Shown here: one piece after another, positions 7,258 to 14,803 of the stretch
How the letters are laid out: each line of letters begins with the position of its first letter
Numbering within the stretch: position 1 is the first letter of the stretch
Assembly: GCA_039199225.1 (NCBI GenBank)
Contig: JBCCSZ010000202.1
Span: 1 to 14,803 of the forward strand
Reading direction: 5' to 3'
Origin: JBCCSZ01 sp039199225
GTDB lineage: Bacteria > Bacteroidota > Bacteroidia > Chitinophagales > Saprospiraceae
DNA: 14,803 bases
Notes under the pieces: model-generated
What the model saw: the letters and a program-made list of their open reading frames with translations, nothing else
The model's database searches: none
What the model was told of the DNA's origin: nothing
Translations under genes and position numbers: made by a program

Positions 7258-8121
7258 ATGCGTTTACTACAATCATTTTGCTTGACCATCCTTGCTGTCG
7301 GTCTATTGCTGACGGGCTGCAAAAAAGATGATACACAACCACAAAGCGATTACCAAAGTGCCTCCGACCTACTGGCTGCCGAAACCGTTTTTGATGAAAT
7401 ATTTGCATTGACCGACGGAGAATCCAAACAACAAGGCGACCTCAACGGGGTAGTTTCCAACGGCCCCAAGGCGCAAGACCGAGGATGCATGTCCATCGAT
7501 TTGGCTACTGCCGCTGCCTGGCCCAACATCTTTCCAATCACTCTGACACTGGACTTCGGGGATGCCTGCACCGTCGTTGATGGCAGCAAGATTTCCGGAA
7601 AGATTGTAACGGTTTATACTGGTAAGTTGCAGGACAAAGGCACGACCGCCACCCTCAGCTTGGAGGATTTTGAAATAAATGGCTACAAAGTCAGCGGCCG
7701 TAAAGTATGGACCAACAATGGTCTGAATGACAATGGTCAATTTCACTATACAGTAGAGGTCAAGAATGGCGAAGTCACAACACCCGACGGTACGCTCATT
7801 CGCTACGAAACCAATAATACACGCACTTGGATCGAAGGTATGGACACCAACTTTTGGACCAATGGTGTGGAAGGCATTACAGATGATGTCTGGGAGGTTA
7901 CGGGAACGGCCAGTGGACTCAATCGCCGAGGCGAATCTTATGTTGCTACGATCGAATCTCCCTGGCGCCACCAGGCCGATTGCCAATGGCTAACCAGCGG
8001 CGTGACCAAGGTTGTTACAACAGGGCTGGCCAGCCCCATCAGCCTGGATTTTGGCGATGGCAACTGCGACAATAAAGCCACCGTCACCGTCGGTAATTTT
8101 ACCACGGAAATCGAGCTGTGA
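7258..8121 (+). CDS. Putative surface-exposed lipoprotein of unknown function
   Basis: A 287-residue protein with a clear type II signal peptide: basic start, hydrophobic core LTILAVGLLL, and lipobox LTGC with the lipidated C21. The mature protein begins C-K-K-D-D, which fits the K-(D/E)2 lipoprotein export signal described in Bacteroidota, so it probably reaches the outer face of the outer membrane. No enzyme motif is visible. Two similar segments occur, LTLDFGDAC (96-104) and ISLDFGDGNC (261-270), each followed by a stretch of beta-type residues, suggesting a beta-rich fold with a repeated element. Five Cys residues remain after C21's signal region is excluded or included as lipid anchor (C21, C77, C104, C242, C270). 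It appears monocistronic: a strong hairpin follows 30 nt after the stop. I do not recognise a named family. Confidence 0.82.
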   Translation: MRLLQSFCLTILAVGLLLTGCKKDDTQPQSDYQSASDLLAAETVFDEIFALTDGESKQQGDLNGVVSNGPKAQDRGCMSIDLATAAAWPNIFPITLTLDFGDACTVVDGSKISGKIVTVYTGKLQDKGTTATLSLEDFEINGYKVSGRKVWTNNGLNDNGQFHYTVEVKNGEVTTPDGTLIRYETNNTRTWIEGMDTNFWTNGVEGITDDVWEVTGTASGLNRRGESYVATIESPWRHQADCQWLTSGVTKVVTTGLASPISLDFGDGNCDNKATVTVGNFTTEIEL

Positions 8122-8150
8122 TAAAGATATTTTGCTTTAAGGATTATTTT

Positions 8151-8185
8151 AAAGCCCGCAAATGCATTGTTCATTTGTGGGCTTT
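8151..8185 (+). terminator. Rho-independent terminator after the lipoprotein gene
   Basis: The arms AAAGCCCGCAAATG (8151-8164) and CATTTGTGGGCTTT (8172-8185) pair over 14 bp with one G-U wobble and a 7-nt loop. The right arm ends in a short T run. It lies 30 nt after the lipoprotein stop codon. Confidence 0.82.
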
Positions 8186-8558
8186 TGCTATTGAAAAAAA
8201 TAGTGCTACGCTACCGACCAATCGGACAAGCAGGCACAGAATATGCTTCTACAAGCAGAATGGCGGCTTTTTTCCAACTTCGTTTGCAAAAAGCCAGATA
8301 GAATGCAGATATTTGCAGTCGAAAATCCAGTAAACATGTCGGAATACTCGTTCATTCAAATGGTGATTTATCATCGCACTTGAGTTCAAAAGTAAACTGA
8401 CAGAGGTACTAACGGGTTTATATAGTAGCAGCTTATGACAATTGCCTACACTCGATAGGTGGTTCGTTTCTGGCCTTGCTGACTGAGCTAACTATTCGAG
8501 TTGAAGGCTTTCTTCGGAATGCTTGTCCAGCTTGTAGATGGTAATTACGACTTGAATT

Positions 8559-8577
8559 AGTTGAGTACAGGTCAACT
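8559..8577. promoter_or_regulatory. Inverted repeat upstream of acnB
   Basis: AGTTGA (8559-8564) and TCAACT (8572-8577) are exact inverted copies separated by 7 nt, directly before a TAAATTTT sequence (8579-8586) that is one base off the -7 consensus and 25 nt before the acnB ATG. This is a plausible operator position for a dimeric regulator, but 6-bp arms can arise by chance. Confidence 0.3.
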
Positions 8578-8611
8578 GTAAATTTTCCTTTAACACCGAA
8601 AAGAAAATTTT

Positions 8612-11410
8612 ATGAGCAGATACAATGAATATCTAAAAGAGATTGAAGAGAGAAAAGGACAAGACCTCCATCCCAAACCCATAGATGGTGCTGAATTGCT
8701 GAGTGAAGTCATTGCGCAAATCAAAGACCCAAATAATGCGCACCGAAAGGACTCTCTGCATTTCTTTATTTACAATGTATTGCCAGGAACGACGAGTGCT
8801 GCCGGTGTCAAAGCTGCGTTTTTGAAGGAGATCATCCTCGGAGAATCCGTCGTTCCAGAAATTTCACCAGCCTTTGCGCTGGAGCAATTGTCTCATATGA
8901 AGGGTGGCCCTTCCGTAAAGGTCCTCCTGGATTTGGCCCTTGGTGAAGATGCAGCCATTGCCAGTGAAGCTGCCAAGGTTCTCAAAACGCAGGTCTTCCT
9001 TTACGAGGCGGATACGGAAAGGCTGGCAGAAGCCTTCAAAAATGGCAGTGCCATTGCCAAAGACATCATTGAAAGCTACGCCAAGGCGGAATTTTTCACC
9101 AAGCTACCAGAGGTAGACGAAGAAATCAAGGTGATCACCTACATTGCTGGCGTGGGAGATATTTCCACAGATTTGCTATCACCAGGTAGCGAAGCGCATT
9201 CCCGCTCAGACCGCGAACTACACGGCAAATGCCTGATCGATACTAAGGCACAAAAGGAATTGGTGGCCATGCAAGCAGCACATCCCGACAAACGGGTTAT
9301 GTTGATCGCCGAGAAAGGTACAATGGGAGTCGGTTCTTCTAGGATGTCTGGTGTCAACAATGTCGCTCTTTGGATCGGTAAACCAGCCAGCCCTTATGTT
9401 CCCTTCATTAACATTGCACCTGTTGTTGCCGGAACAAATGGCATTTCTCCAATTTTCCTCACCACTGTCGGTGTTACGGGTGGTATTGGCATCGACCTCA
9501 AAAACTGGGTAAAGAAATACGACGAGGCAGGCAATGTCATCGTGGACGAAGAAGGCGAACCCATCCTAGAAAAGGCGTATTCTGTTGATACAGGTACCGT
9601 GCTCACCATCAATACAAAAACGAAGAAGCTTTACAATGGTGATAAAGAGTTGATCGATATTTCTTCTGCTCTTACGCCACAGAAAATGGAATTCATTCGG
9701 GCCGGAGGTTCCTATGCCATTGTATTCGGCAAAAAGCTGCAGGCATTTGCAGCCAAGGTGCTGGGCATAGAGGTTCCCCCTGTATTCGCTCCTTCCAAAG
9801 AGATTTCTCACGAGGGGCAGGGACTGACGGCCGTAGAGAAGATATTTAACAAAAATGCGGTTGGTACCTCGGGGGCAACGCTGCACGCTGGCTCGTACGT
9901 ACGCGTCGAAGTCAACATCGTGGGTTCTCAGGATACGACGGGACTGATGACTTCCCAAGAATTGGAGATGATGGCAGCAACTGTGATTTCGCCCATCGTT
10001 GACGGCGGCTATCAATCGGGTTGCCACACGGCTTCTGTCTGGGATTTGAAAGCACAAGAAAACATCCCAAGGCTGATGAAATTCATGCACGACTTTGGGT
10101 TGATCACCGGGCGACACCCGGAACACAAATACCACCCGATGACCGATGTCATCCACAAGGTACTCAACGACATAACAATAGACGATTGGGCCATCATCAT
10201 CGGAGGAGATTCGCACACCAGAATGTCCAAAGGTGTCGCTTTTGGTGCTGACTCAGGAACAGTTGCCCTGGCGCTAGCAACCGGTGAAGCATCCATGCCT
10301 ATTCCGGAATCTGTCAAGGTGACTTTCAAAGGACAAATGAAAGATCACATGGATTTCCGTGATGTGGTACACGCTACTCAATCCCAAATGCTTAAAAAGT
10401 TTGGAGGAGAAAATGTGTTCCAAGGCAGAATCATCGAGGTACACATCGGAACATTGCCCTCCGATCAAGCCTTTACCTTCACGGATTGGACAGCAGAAAT
10501 GAAAGCCAAAGCCTCCATCTGTATCTCTCAGGACGATACCCTCATCGAATCGCTCGAAATAGCAAAGGGTAGAATTCAGATGATGATCGACAAAGGCATG
10601 GACAATGATAAGCAAGTGCTACAGGGGTTGATTGACAAGGCCAACAAACGAATCGATGAAATCAGATCGGGTGAAAAGCCTGCATTGACGCCTGACGAAA
10701 ATGCCAAATATTACGCAGAATTCGTCGTCGATCTAAACATCATCGACGAGCCTATGATTGCCGATCCGGATGTACACAACGAGGATGTATCAAAGCGCTA
10801 CACACACGATACCATTCGAGAACTTTCTTATTATGGTGGAGAGAAACATGTTGACCTTGGCTTTGTCGGTTCCTGCATGGTACACAAAGGCGACCTCAAA
10901 ATCGTTTCTCAGATGCTCCGAAACCTGGAAGAGCAGCATGGAAAAGTAGAGTTCAACGCTCCATTGGTCGTTACAGCGCCAACCTACAATATCATCGATG
11001 AGCTCAAGGACGAGGGCGATTGGGACCTGCTTCAGAAGTATTCCGGCTTCGAATTCGATGATGCAGCGCCTAAAAGTGCTGCCCGCACCGAGTACGATAA
11101 TATGATGTATCTCGAAAGACCAGGCTGCAACCTTTGTATGGGCAACCAAGAAAAGGCAGAAAAGGGAGATACGGTAATGGCAACTTCTACGCGCTTGTTC
11201 CAAGGACGTGTGGTAGCAGATTCAGATCGCAAGAAGGGAGAATCACTCTTGGCATCGACTCCAGTCGTTGTTCTTTCCGCGATCCTTGGTAGAACGCCAA
11301 CGATTGAGGAGTACAAAACGGCTGTGACTGGTATCAAATTGACGCAATTTGCGCCACCTCTCAAGAAAATGACTTCTGGTCCGATGTCGAATCACAAGAT
11401 TTCTTACTAG
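8612..11410 (+). CDS. acnB: Aconitate hydratase B (bifunctional aconitase / 2-methylisocitrate dehydratase type)
   Basis: Interconverts citrate and isocitrate through cis-aconitate in the TCA cycle; AcnB enzymes may also dehydrate 2-methylisocitrate. The layout is that of AcnB: an N-terminal HEAT-like domain (about 1-165) beginning RYNEYLKEIEERK, then the swivelling domain (about 170-385, with GVGSSRMSGVNN), then the catalytic core with VGSQDTTGLMT (near 438) and GGDSHTR (531-537). The 4Fe-4S ligands are C755 in FVGSCM, and C839 and C842 in PGCNLCMGN. At 932 residues it is longer than E. coli AcnB (865); extra residues lie in the swivel domain and between the first and second Fe-S Cys (84 apart here, 59 in E. 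coli). The ATG follows an A-rich, non-Shine-Dalgarno leader. The gene seems monocistronic and ends at a strong terminator shared with gcvP. Confidence 0.96.
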   Translation: MSRYNEYLKEIEERKGQDLHPKPIDGAELLSEVIAQIKDPNNAHRKDSLHFFIYNVLPGTTSAAGVKAAFLKEIILGESVVPEISPAFALEQLSHMKGGPSVKVLLDLALGEDAAIASEAAKVLKTQVFLYEADTERLAEAFKNGSAIAKDIIESYAKAEFFTKLPEVDEEIKVITYIAGVGDISTDLLSPGSEAHSRSDRELHGKCLIDTKAQKELVAMQAAHPDKRVMLIAEKGTMGVGSSRMSGVNNVALWIGKPASPYVPFINIAPVVAGTNGISPIFLTTVGVTGGIGIDLKNWVKKYDEAGNVIVDEEGEPILEKAYSVDTGTVLTINTKTKKLYNGDKELIDISSALTPQKMEFIRAGGSYAIVFGKKLQAFAAKVLGIEVPPVFAPSKEISHEGQGLTAVEKIFNKNAVGTSGATLHAGSYVRVEVNIVGSQDTTGLMTSQELEMMAATVISPIVDGGYQSGCHTASVWDLKAQENIPRLMKFMHDFGLITGRHPEHKYHPMTDVIHKVLNDITIDDWAIIIGGDSHTRMSKGVAFGADSGTVALALATGEASMPIPESVKVTFKGQMKDHMDFRDVVHATQSQMLKKFGGENVFQGRIIEVHIGTLPSDQAFTFTDWTAEMKAKASICISQDDTLIESLEIAKGRIQMMIDKGMDNDKQVLQGLIDKANKRIDEIRSGEKPALTPDENAKYYAEFVVDLNIIDEPMIADPDVHNEDVSKRYTHDTIRELSYYGGEKHVDLGFVGSCMVHKGDLKIVSQMLRNLEEQHGKVEFNAPLVVTAPTYNIIDELKDEGDWDLLQKYSGFEFDDAAPKSAARTEYDNMMYLERPGCNLCMGNQEKAEKGDTVMATSTRLFQGRVVADSDRKKGESLLASTPVVVLSAILGRTPTIEEYKTAVTGIKLTQFAPPLKKMTSGPMSNHKISY

Positions 11411-11435
11411 CACCATACCAACCCATCCATCCATA

Positions 11436-11479
11436 AAAAAAGAAGCCGATCGAGCAAACGCTTGATCGGCTTCTTTTTT
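11436..11479. terminator. Bidirectional terminator between acnB and gcvP
   Basis: A 19-bp stem (arms 11436-11454 and 11461-11479) with one G-U wobble and a 6-nt loop. The outer part is A-run against T-run, so each strand shows a GC-containing hairpin followed by T residues. It sits 26 nt after the acnB stop and 18 nt after the gcvP stop, and should stop both convergent transcripts. Confidence 0.92.
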
Positions 11480-11496
11480 ATCAAATTATCTCGTCT

Positions 11497-14418
11497 TTAG
11501 CTACTCGCCATCAAATCTTCCTTCTCCCCTTTTTCCTTCTCTCCCATGTAATCCTCCAATGGTGGGCAGGTACATACCAAGTGACGATCGCCATAGGCAT
11601 TGTTGACCCGACCGATGGATGGCCAGAATTTGAATTGGCTGCGTAGGTAAGACAGCGGATAGACTGCCTTTTCGCGGCTATAAGGGTATGCCCAATCATT
11701 GACCGTAGCCATTCTAAGCGTATGCGGCGCATTGTGCAGAACGTTGTTCTTAGCATCAGCTTCGCCGGTAGCAATCTCGTCAATTTCTGCGCGGATGGCC
11801 AGCATGGCATCGCAGAAACGATCCAACTCATCCTGACCCTCGCTTTCTGTCGGCTCAATCATAATCGTTCCGGCAACCGGCCAGGAAAGCGTCGGTGCAT
11901 GGAAACCATAATCGATCAGTCGCTTAGCGATGTCTTCTGCTGTGATGTTGACACCTTTGAACTGTCGCAGGTCGATGATGAGCTCGTGCGCCACCCGGTC
12001 GTGCTCGCCCGTAAACAAAACGGGATAGCTGTTTTCGAGTCGGGCTTTGATGTAATTGGCATTTAAGATGGCAATCTCAGAGGCTTCCGTCACCCCTTCT
12101 CTACCCAACATGCGGATGTAACCATAAGAGATCAGCAGGATGCTTGCGCTTCCCCAAGGAGCCGAAGCTACGGCCGGAATCCCCTGCTCTCCACCGGTCT
12201 TGACATACTTGTGGCGAGGCAGGAAGGGCGCCAAGCTCTTATTGACGCAAATGGGTCCCATACCCGGTCCGCCACCACCATGCGGAATGGCGAAGGTCTT
12301 GTGCAAGTTCAGGTGGCAAACGTCGGCATCGATGATACCAGGGCTGGTCAGCCCCACCTGAGCATTCATATTAGCGCCATCCATGTAGACCTTACCCCCG
12401 TTTTGGTGGATAATCTTACAGATGTCTTTGATCGCTGTCTCAAATACACCATGCGTCGATGGATAAGTCACCATCAAGGCAGATAAATGATCTTTGTGTT
12501 CCTCCGCCTTGGCTTTGAGATCAGACAAGACAATGTTGCCTTCCTCATCACATTTGACGACAACCACCTTCATACCTGCCATAACGGCACTGGCCGGATT
12601 GGTTCCGTGTGCAGAGGAAGGAATGAGAACGATGTTGCGATGGTCGTCACCCCGAGACAGGTGGTAGGCCCGGATGGTCATCAATCCGGCGAATTCGCCC
12701 TGCGCCCCTGAGTTGGGCTGCAAAGAACAGGCGGCAAAGCCTGTGATCTCAGAAAGGTAATCTTCCAGCTCTTCGAACAATTTCTGGTAGCCTTTCGTCT
12801 GGTTCAAAGGCGCAAAAGGATGCAAGTTGGCAAATTCAGGCCAACTGACCGGAATCAATTCTGAGGCAGCGTTGAGTTTCATTGTACAAGAGCCCAGTGG
12901 AATCATCGAATGCATCAAAGACAAGTCTTTGTTTTCGAGGCTCTTAATGTAGCGCATCATCTTGGTTTCCGTATGATGGCTGTTAAAAATTGGATGCGTT
13001 AGGTATTCTGTTTGGCGAGCCAGCTTAGAAGGTACTTTTGCCGACTTTGGAATGGTCAAACCAGCCGGTACTTCCTCTCCCTTAGCTTCTGCAAAAATAT
13101 TGCGAATCAAGCGGATGTCCTCAGCCGTTGTCGTCTCATCGATACTGATTTGGATGGAATCTTTTCCATAGAGGAAATTCATCTTATTGCGCAAGGCCAA
13201 TTTCTTCACCTTGTTGCGCAGGGCCGTTTCAGGAACTTCGATGCATAGGGTGTCGAAGTAGTAGCGGTTGCTTTGTTCAAAACCAAGCTTTTTCAGCTGC
13301 TTGTCGAGCCCTTGTGTCAGGCGCTGAATTTGGCTAGCGATGGCGCGAATGCCCACTGGACCGTGATAGACGGCGTACATACCTGCCATGATGGCCAAAA
13401 GGGCTTGGGCTGTACAGATATTGGAAGTGGCCTTTTCGCGGCGAATGTGCTGCTCCCGCGTTTGGAGGGCCATGCGCAGGGCGCGATCGCCTTGGCTGTC
13501 GACCGATACACCGATGATGCGGCCTGGGATCAAACGCTTAAAGTTTTCACGGGTAGCAAAGAAAGCTGCGTGCGGCCCACCATAGCCCATCGGCACTCCA
13601 AACCGCTGGGTATTTCCTACGACAGCATCGGCACCCCACTCACCTGGAGGCATCAATAAAGCCAAGCTCATCAAGTCGGCGGCAACTGTTACAAAAATAC
13701 CAGCTGCATTGGCCTTTTGTGCAAAAGAACGGTAGTCGACCACTTCCCCGCTGGAAGTTGGGTACTGCAACAATACACCGAAGGTCTTATCGGTAAACTT
13801 ATAGGATTTGAAATCACCTCGCACAATCTTGATATCCAGTGGCTCGGCGCGGCTGGCCAGCGTATCTACGGTATGTTCAAAAACACCATTGTCAACAAAG
13901 AACTCATTTTGTGGTTCGTTCTTGTTGCGTTTGTTCTTTTGACTATAGAACATGCTCATCGCCTCTGCGGCGGCCGTTCCTTCGTCGAGCAAAGAGGCAT
14001 TCGCGATGGGTAAGCCAGTCAGGTCGCTGACCATCGTCTGAAAGTTCAGCAGTGCTTCCAGCCGGCCTTGAGCAATCTCCGCCTGGTAGGGCGTATATTG
14101 GGTATACCAACCAGGATTCTGGAAAATATTTCGGAGGATCACCGAAGGGGTAATGGTATTGTAATACCCCTGGCCGATATAGGTTTTATATACTTTATTG
14201 AGGCTGGCCATGCCTTTGAGCTCTTCGAGATAAGTATACTCGGTTTGAGCTGCTGGCAGGCGCAGTTTTTTCTTCATTCGAATGGATTGCGGAACAGTTT
14301 CATCGATCAATTGCTCCATACTATCCACCCCGATTTTGTTCAGCATGGCCTGGCGCTCCTCATTACCAGGTCCAAGGTGTCGGTTTACAAATTGGTCAAA
14401 GGCTGTGAATTTGCTCAT
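11497..14418 (-). CDS. gcvP: Glycine dehydrogenase (decarboxylating), P-protein, single-chain form
   Basis: The PLP-dependent P-protein of the glycine cleavage system. It decarboxylates glycine and passes the aminomethyl group to the lipoyl arm of H-protein, leading to CO2, ammonia and methylene-tetrahydrofolate. The 973-residue chain has both halves fused, as in E. coli: an N-terminal half starting FVNRHLGPGNEERQAML, with IANASLLDEGTAAAEAM near 138-154, and a C-terminal half with SMIPLGSCTMKLNA, SSAHGTNPASA and the PLP-binding LNLHKTFAIPHGGGGPG, in which K707 is the Schiff-base lysine. Length is normal for the fused form. T- and H-protein genes are not in the window, so the system is dispersed in this genome. 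The start at 14418 gives the family's usual N-terminus. A well-matched promoter lies about 50 nt upstream. Confidence 0.97.
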   Translation of the reverse strand: MSKFTAFDQFVNRHLGPGNEERQAMLNKIGVDSMEQLIDETVPQSIRMKKKLRLPAAQTEYTYLEELKGMASLNKVYKTYIGQGYYNTITPSVILRNIFQNPGWYTQYTPYQAEIAQGRLEALLNFQTMVSDLTGLPIANASLLDEGTAAAEAMSMFYSQKNKRNKNEPQNEFFVDNGVFEHTVDTLASRAEPLDIKIVRGDFKSYKFTDKTFGVLLQYPTSSGEVVDYRSFAQKANAAGIFVTVAADLMSLALLMPPGEWGADAVVGNTQRFGVPMGYGGPHAAFFATRENFKRLIPGRIIGVSVDSQGDRALRMALQTREQHIRREKATSNICTAQALLAIMAGMYAVYHGPVGIRAIASQIQRLTQGLDKQLKKLGFEQSNRYYFDTLCIEVPETALRNKVKKLALRNKMNFLYGKDSIQISIDETTTAEDIRLIRNIFAEAKGEEVPAGLTIPKSAKVPSKLARQTEYLTHPIFNSHHTETKMMRYIKSLENKDLSLMHSMIPLGSCTMKLNAASELIPVSWPEFANLHPFAPLNQTKGYQKLFEELEDYLSEITGFAACSLQPNSGAQGEFAGLMTIRAYHLSRGDDHRNIVLIPSSAHGTNPASAVMAGMKVVVVKCDEEGNIVLSDLKAKAEEHKDHLSALMVTYPSTHGVFETAIKDICKIIHQNGGKVYMDGANMNAQVGLTSPGIIDADVCHLNLHKTFAIPHGGGGPGMGPICVNKSLAPFLPRHKYVKTGGEQGIPAVASAPWGSASILLISYGYIRMLGREGVTEASEIAILNANYIKARLENSYPVLFTGEHDRVAHELIIDLRQFKGVNITAEDIAKRLIDYGFHAPTLSWPVAGTIMIEPTESEGQDELDRFCDAMLAIRAEIDEIATGEADAKNNVLHNAPHTLRMATVNDWAYPYSREKAVYPLSYLRSQFKFWPSIGRVNNAYGDRHLVCTCPPLEDYMGEKEKGEKEDLMASS

Positions 14419-14465
14419 CGTCTAAAACAGTTGAAATTCGTTGTGAATGAAAATACTTGTGTTAA

Positions 14466-14496
14466 CAAATGTACGCAGTTCGAAAATTTAAACCAA
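14466..14496 (-). promoter_or_regulatory. Bacteroidota-type promoter for gcvP
   Basis: On the minus strand, TTG (14496-14494) is followed after 20 nt by TACATTTG (14473-14466), an exact TAnnTTTG -7 box. This fits the TTG-N17-23-TAnnTTTG pattern. The predicted leader is about 40 nt. I saw no extended structure resembling a glycine riboswitch in the leader, which is also too short to hold one. Confidence 0.55.
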
Positions 14497-14516
14497 CTAA
14501 TCCTGTGCTGATCTTT

Positions 14517-14705
14517 TCAAGCGACTATCAGTTGCTCAGAGCCCTTGGTAAGCTTGGCCAGGCTCAATTGGAGGGCCTTGATTACAAAAGGGTTCATCAG
14601 CATACCGCTGTCGATACAAATGTTACGGTCTACGTACGCTTCTGGGTCTTTTGATTGTCCTGTTTCGACTCTCTGGCGCCATCGTTTGGAACAATGCGTT
14701 TTCAC
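14517..14705 (-). CDS. Doubtful small ORF upstream of gcvP
   Basis: A 62-residue frame with a GTG start at 14705. I do not recognise the product. The C-terminal two thirds (YVDRNICIDSGMLMNPFVIKALQLS and onward) looks more protein-like than a typical chance frame, with a balanced amphipathic end and ordinary codon choice, while the N-terminus is rich in basic and odd residues. The stop is followed by A/T-rich sequence holding the gcvP promoter. It could be a real small gene, the decayed tail of a former gene, or chance. In-frame ATG codons within it allow shorter versions. Confidence 0.25.
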   Translation of the reverse strand: MKTHCSKRWRQRVETGQSKDPEAYVDRNICIDSGMLMNPFVIKALQLSLAKLTKGSEQLIVA

Positions 14706-14756
14706 AGAGGTTATTCCTTAAAATTAGAACACGTAAAACAAAGAAAGGTTAATCAT

Positions 14757-14803
14757 ATGATACGAAGATACGACATCGCAGACAAGAATGTTTTCAAAAC
14801 AGC
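14757..14803 (+). CDS. Start of an unidentified gene cut by the right edge (possibly a GNAT acetyltransferase)
   Basis: An ATG at 14757, preceded by the purine run AAGAAAGG about 8 nt upstream, opens a frame that begins MIRRYDIADKNVFKTA and runs off the window. The I-R-x-Y-x-x-x-D-x-x-x-F pattern resembles the first strand and helix of GNAT-family N-acetyltransferases, but 15 residues cannot prove it. A second in-frame ATG at 14694 would add 21 basic residues; the later start looks better because of the purine run and the GNAT-like beginning. Confidence 0.45.
   Translation, partial: MIRRYDIADKNVFKT

Larger units (their letters stand above)
8122..8611. other. 490-nt intergenic region before acnB
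   Basis: Holds no credible gene. The left end contains the lipoprotein terminator (8151-8185). Near the right end is an inverted repeat (8559-8577) and an A/T-rich TAAATTTT box (8579-8586) close to the acnB start. The middle, about 8190-8550, shows no ORF with recognisable protein character, no strong hairpin and no repeat that I could see. It could be a long leader or regulatory region of acnB, or decayed sequence. Confidence 0.6.

Noticed and set aside
7369..7986. Minus-strand open frame of 205 codons opposite the lipoprotein gene
   Set aside because: The plus strand has a convincing lipoprotein signal, a proper stop and a terminator. The antisense product has no signal or motif.
8118..8333. 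Plus-strand frame of 71 codons after the lipoprotein gene
   Set aside because: It overlaps the end of the lipoprotein gene, runs through its terminator hairpin, and encodes an unstructured, low-quality sequence.
9566..10216. Minus-strand open frame of 216 codons opposite acnB
   Set aside because: It overlaps strongly conserved aconitase sequence (VGSQDTTG, GGDSHTR), so it is a shadow.
14419..14465. Glycine riboswitch in the gcvP leader
   Set aside because: The predicted leader is only about 40 nt, too short for a glycine aptamer, and no matching structure is visible.
1..14803. CRISPR arrays, insertion sequences, phage genes or attachment sites
   Set aside because: No regularly spaced repeats, transposase or integrase motifs, or paired terminal repeats were seen on either strand.

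Overview
The window looks like a chromosomal, largely housekeeping segment of a member of the Bacteroidota. The reasons are: TTG/TAnnTTTG-type (-33/-7) promoter candidates in front of several genes; a lipoprotein whose mature end reads C-K-K-D-D, like the surface-export signal of this phylum; little Shine-Dalgarno signal; a long AcnB-type aconitase; and a single-chain glycine decarboxylase. Placement near Saprospiria-like marine or sludge bacteria is only a guess from mid-range base composition and gene content. I saw no transposase, integrase, CRISPR array, rRNA or tRNA, although the tRNA check was by eye only.

Layout. (1) 1-3902, minus strand: an Sfp-type phosphopantetheinyl transferase (3243-3902), followed 87 nt downstream by a large UvrD/AddA-like helicase (from 3155, running off the left edge). 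The helicase frame is open for all 1051 codons in the window. Its C-terminal nuclease-like domain seems to have lost the D-x-K part of its active site. (2) 3903-4028: a divergent promoter region. (3) 4029-5995, plus strand: a tight three-gene unit of a seven-bladed WD40 protein, dCTP deaminase (dcd) and a small membrane-anchored DUF4348-like protein, with gaps of 11 and 3 nt. (4) 6044-7012, minus strand: hldD, the last step of ADP-heptose synthesis for lipopolysaccharide core. (5) 7258-8121, plus strand: a putative surface lipoprotein of unknown function, ending in a strong hairpin terminator. (6) 8122-8611: a 490-nt non-coding stretch. (7) 8612-11410, plus strand: aconitase B. (8) 11436-11479: a near-perfect bidirectional terminator between convergent genes. 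(9) 11497-14418, minus strand: gcvP, glycine decarboxylase, with a well-matched Bacteroidota promoter. (10) 14419-14803: the gcvP promoter, a doubtful small ORF, and the first codons of a plus-strand gene cut by the right edge.

The genes serve separate core processes: DNA repair, acyl-carrier activation, pyrimidine nucleotide supply, envelope synthesis, the TCA cycle and one-carbon metabolism. I do not see a convincing new multi-gene system. The most interesting points are the degenerate nuclease motif in the helicase, the tight coupling of a WD40 propeller to dCTP deaminase, and the set of matching promoters.
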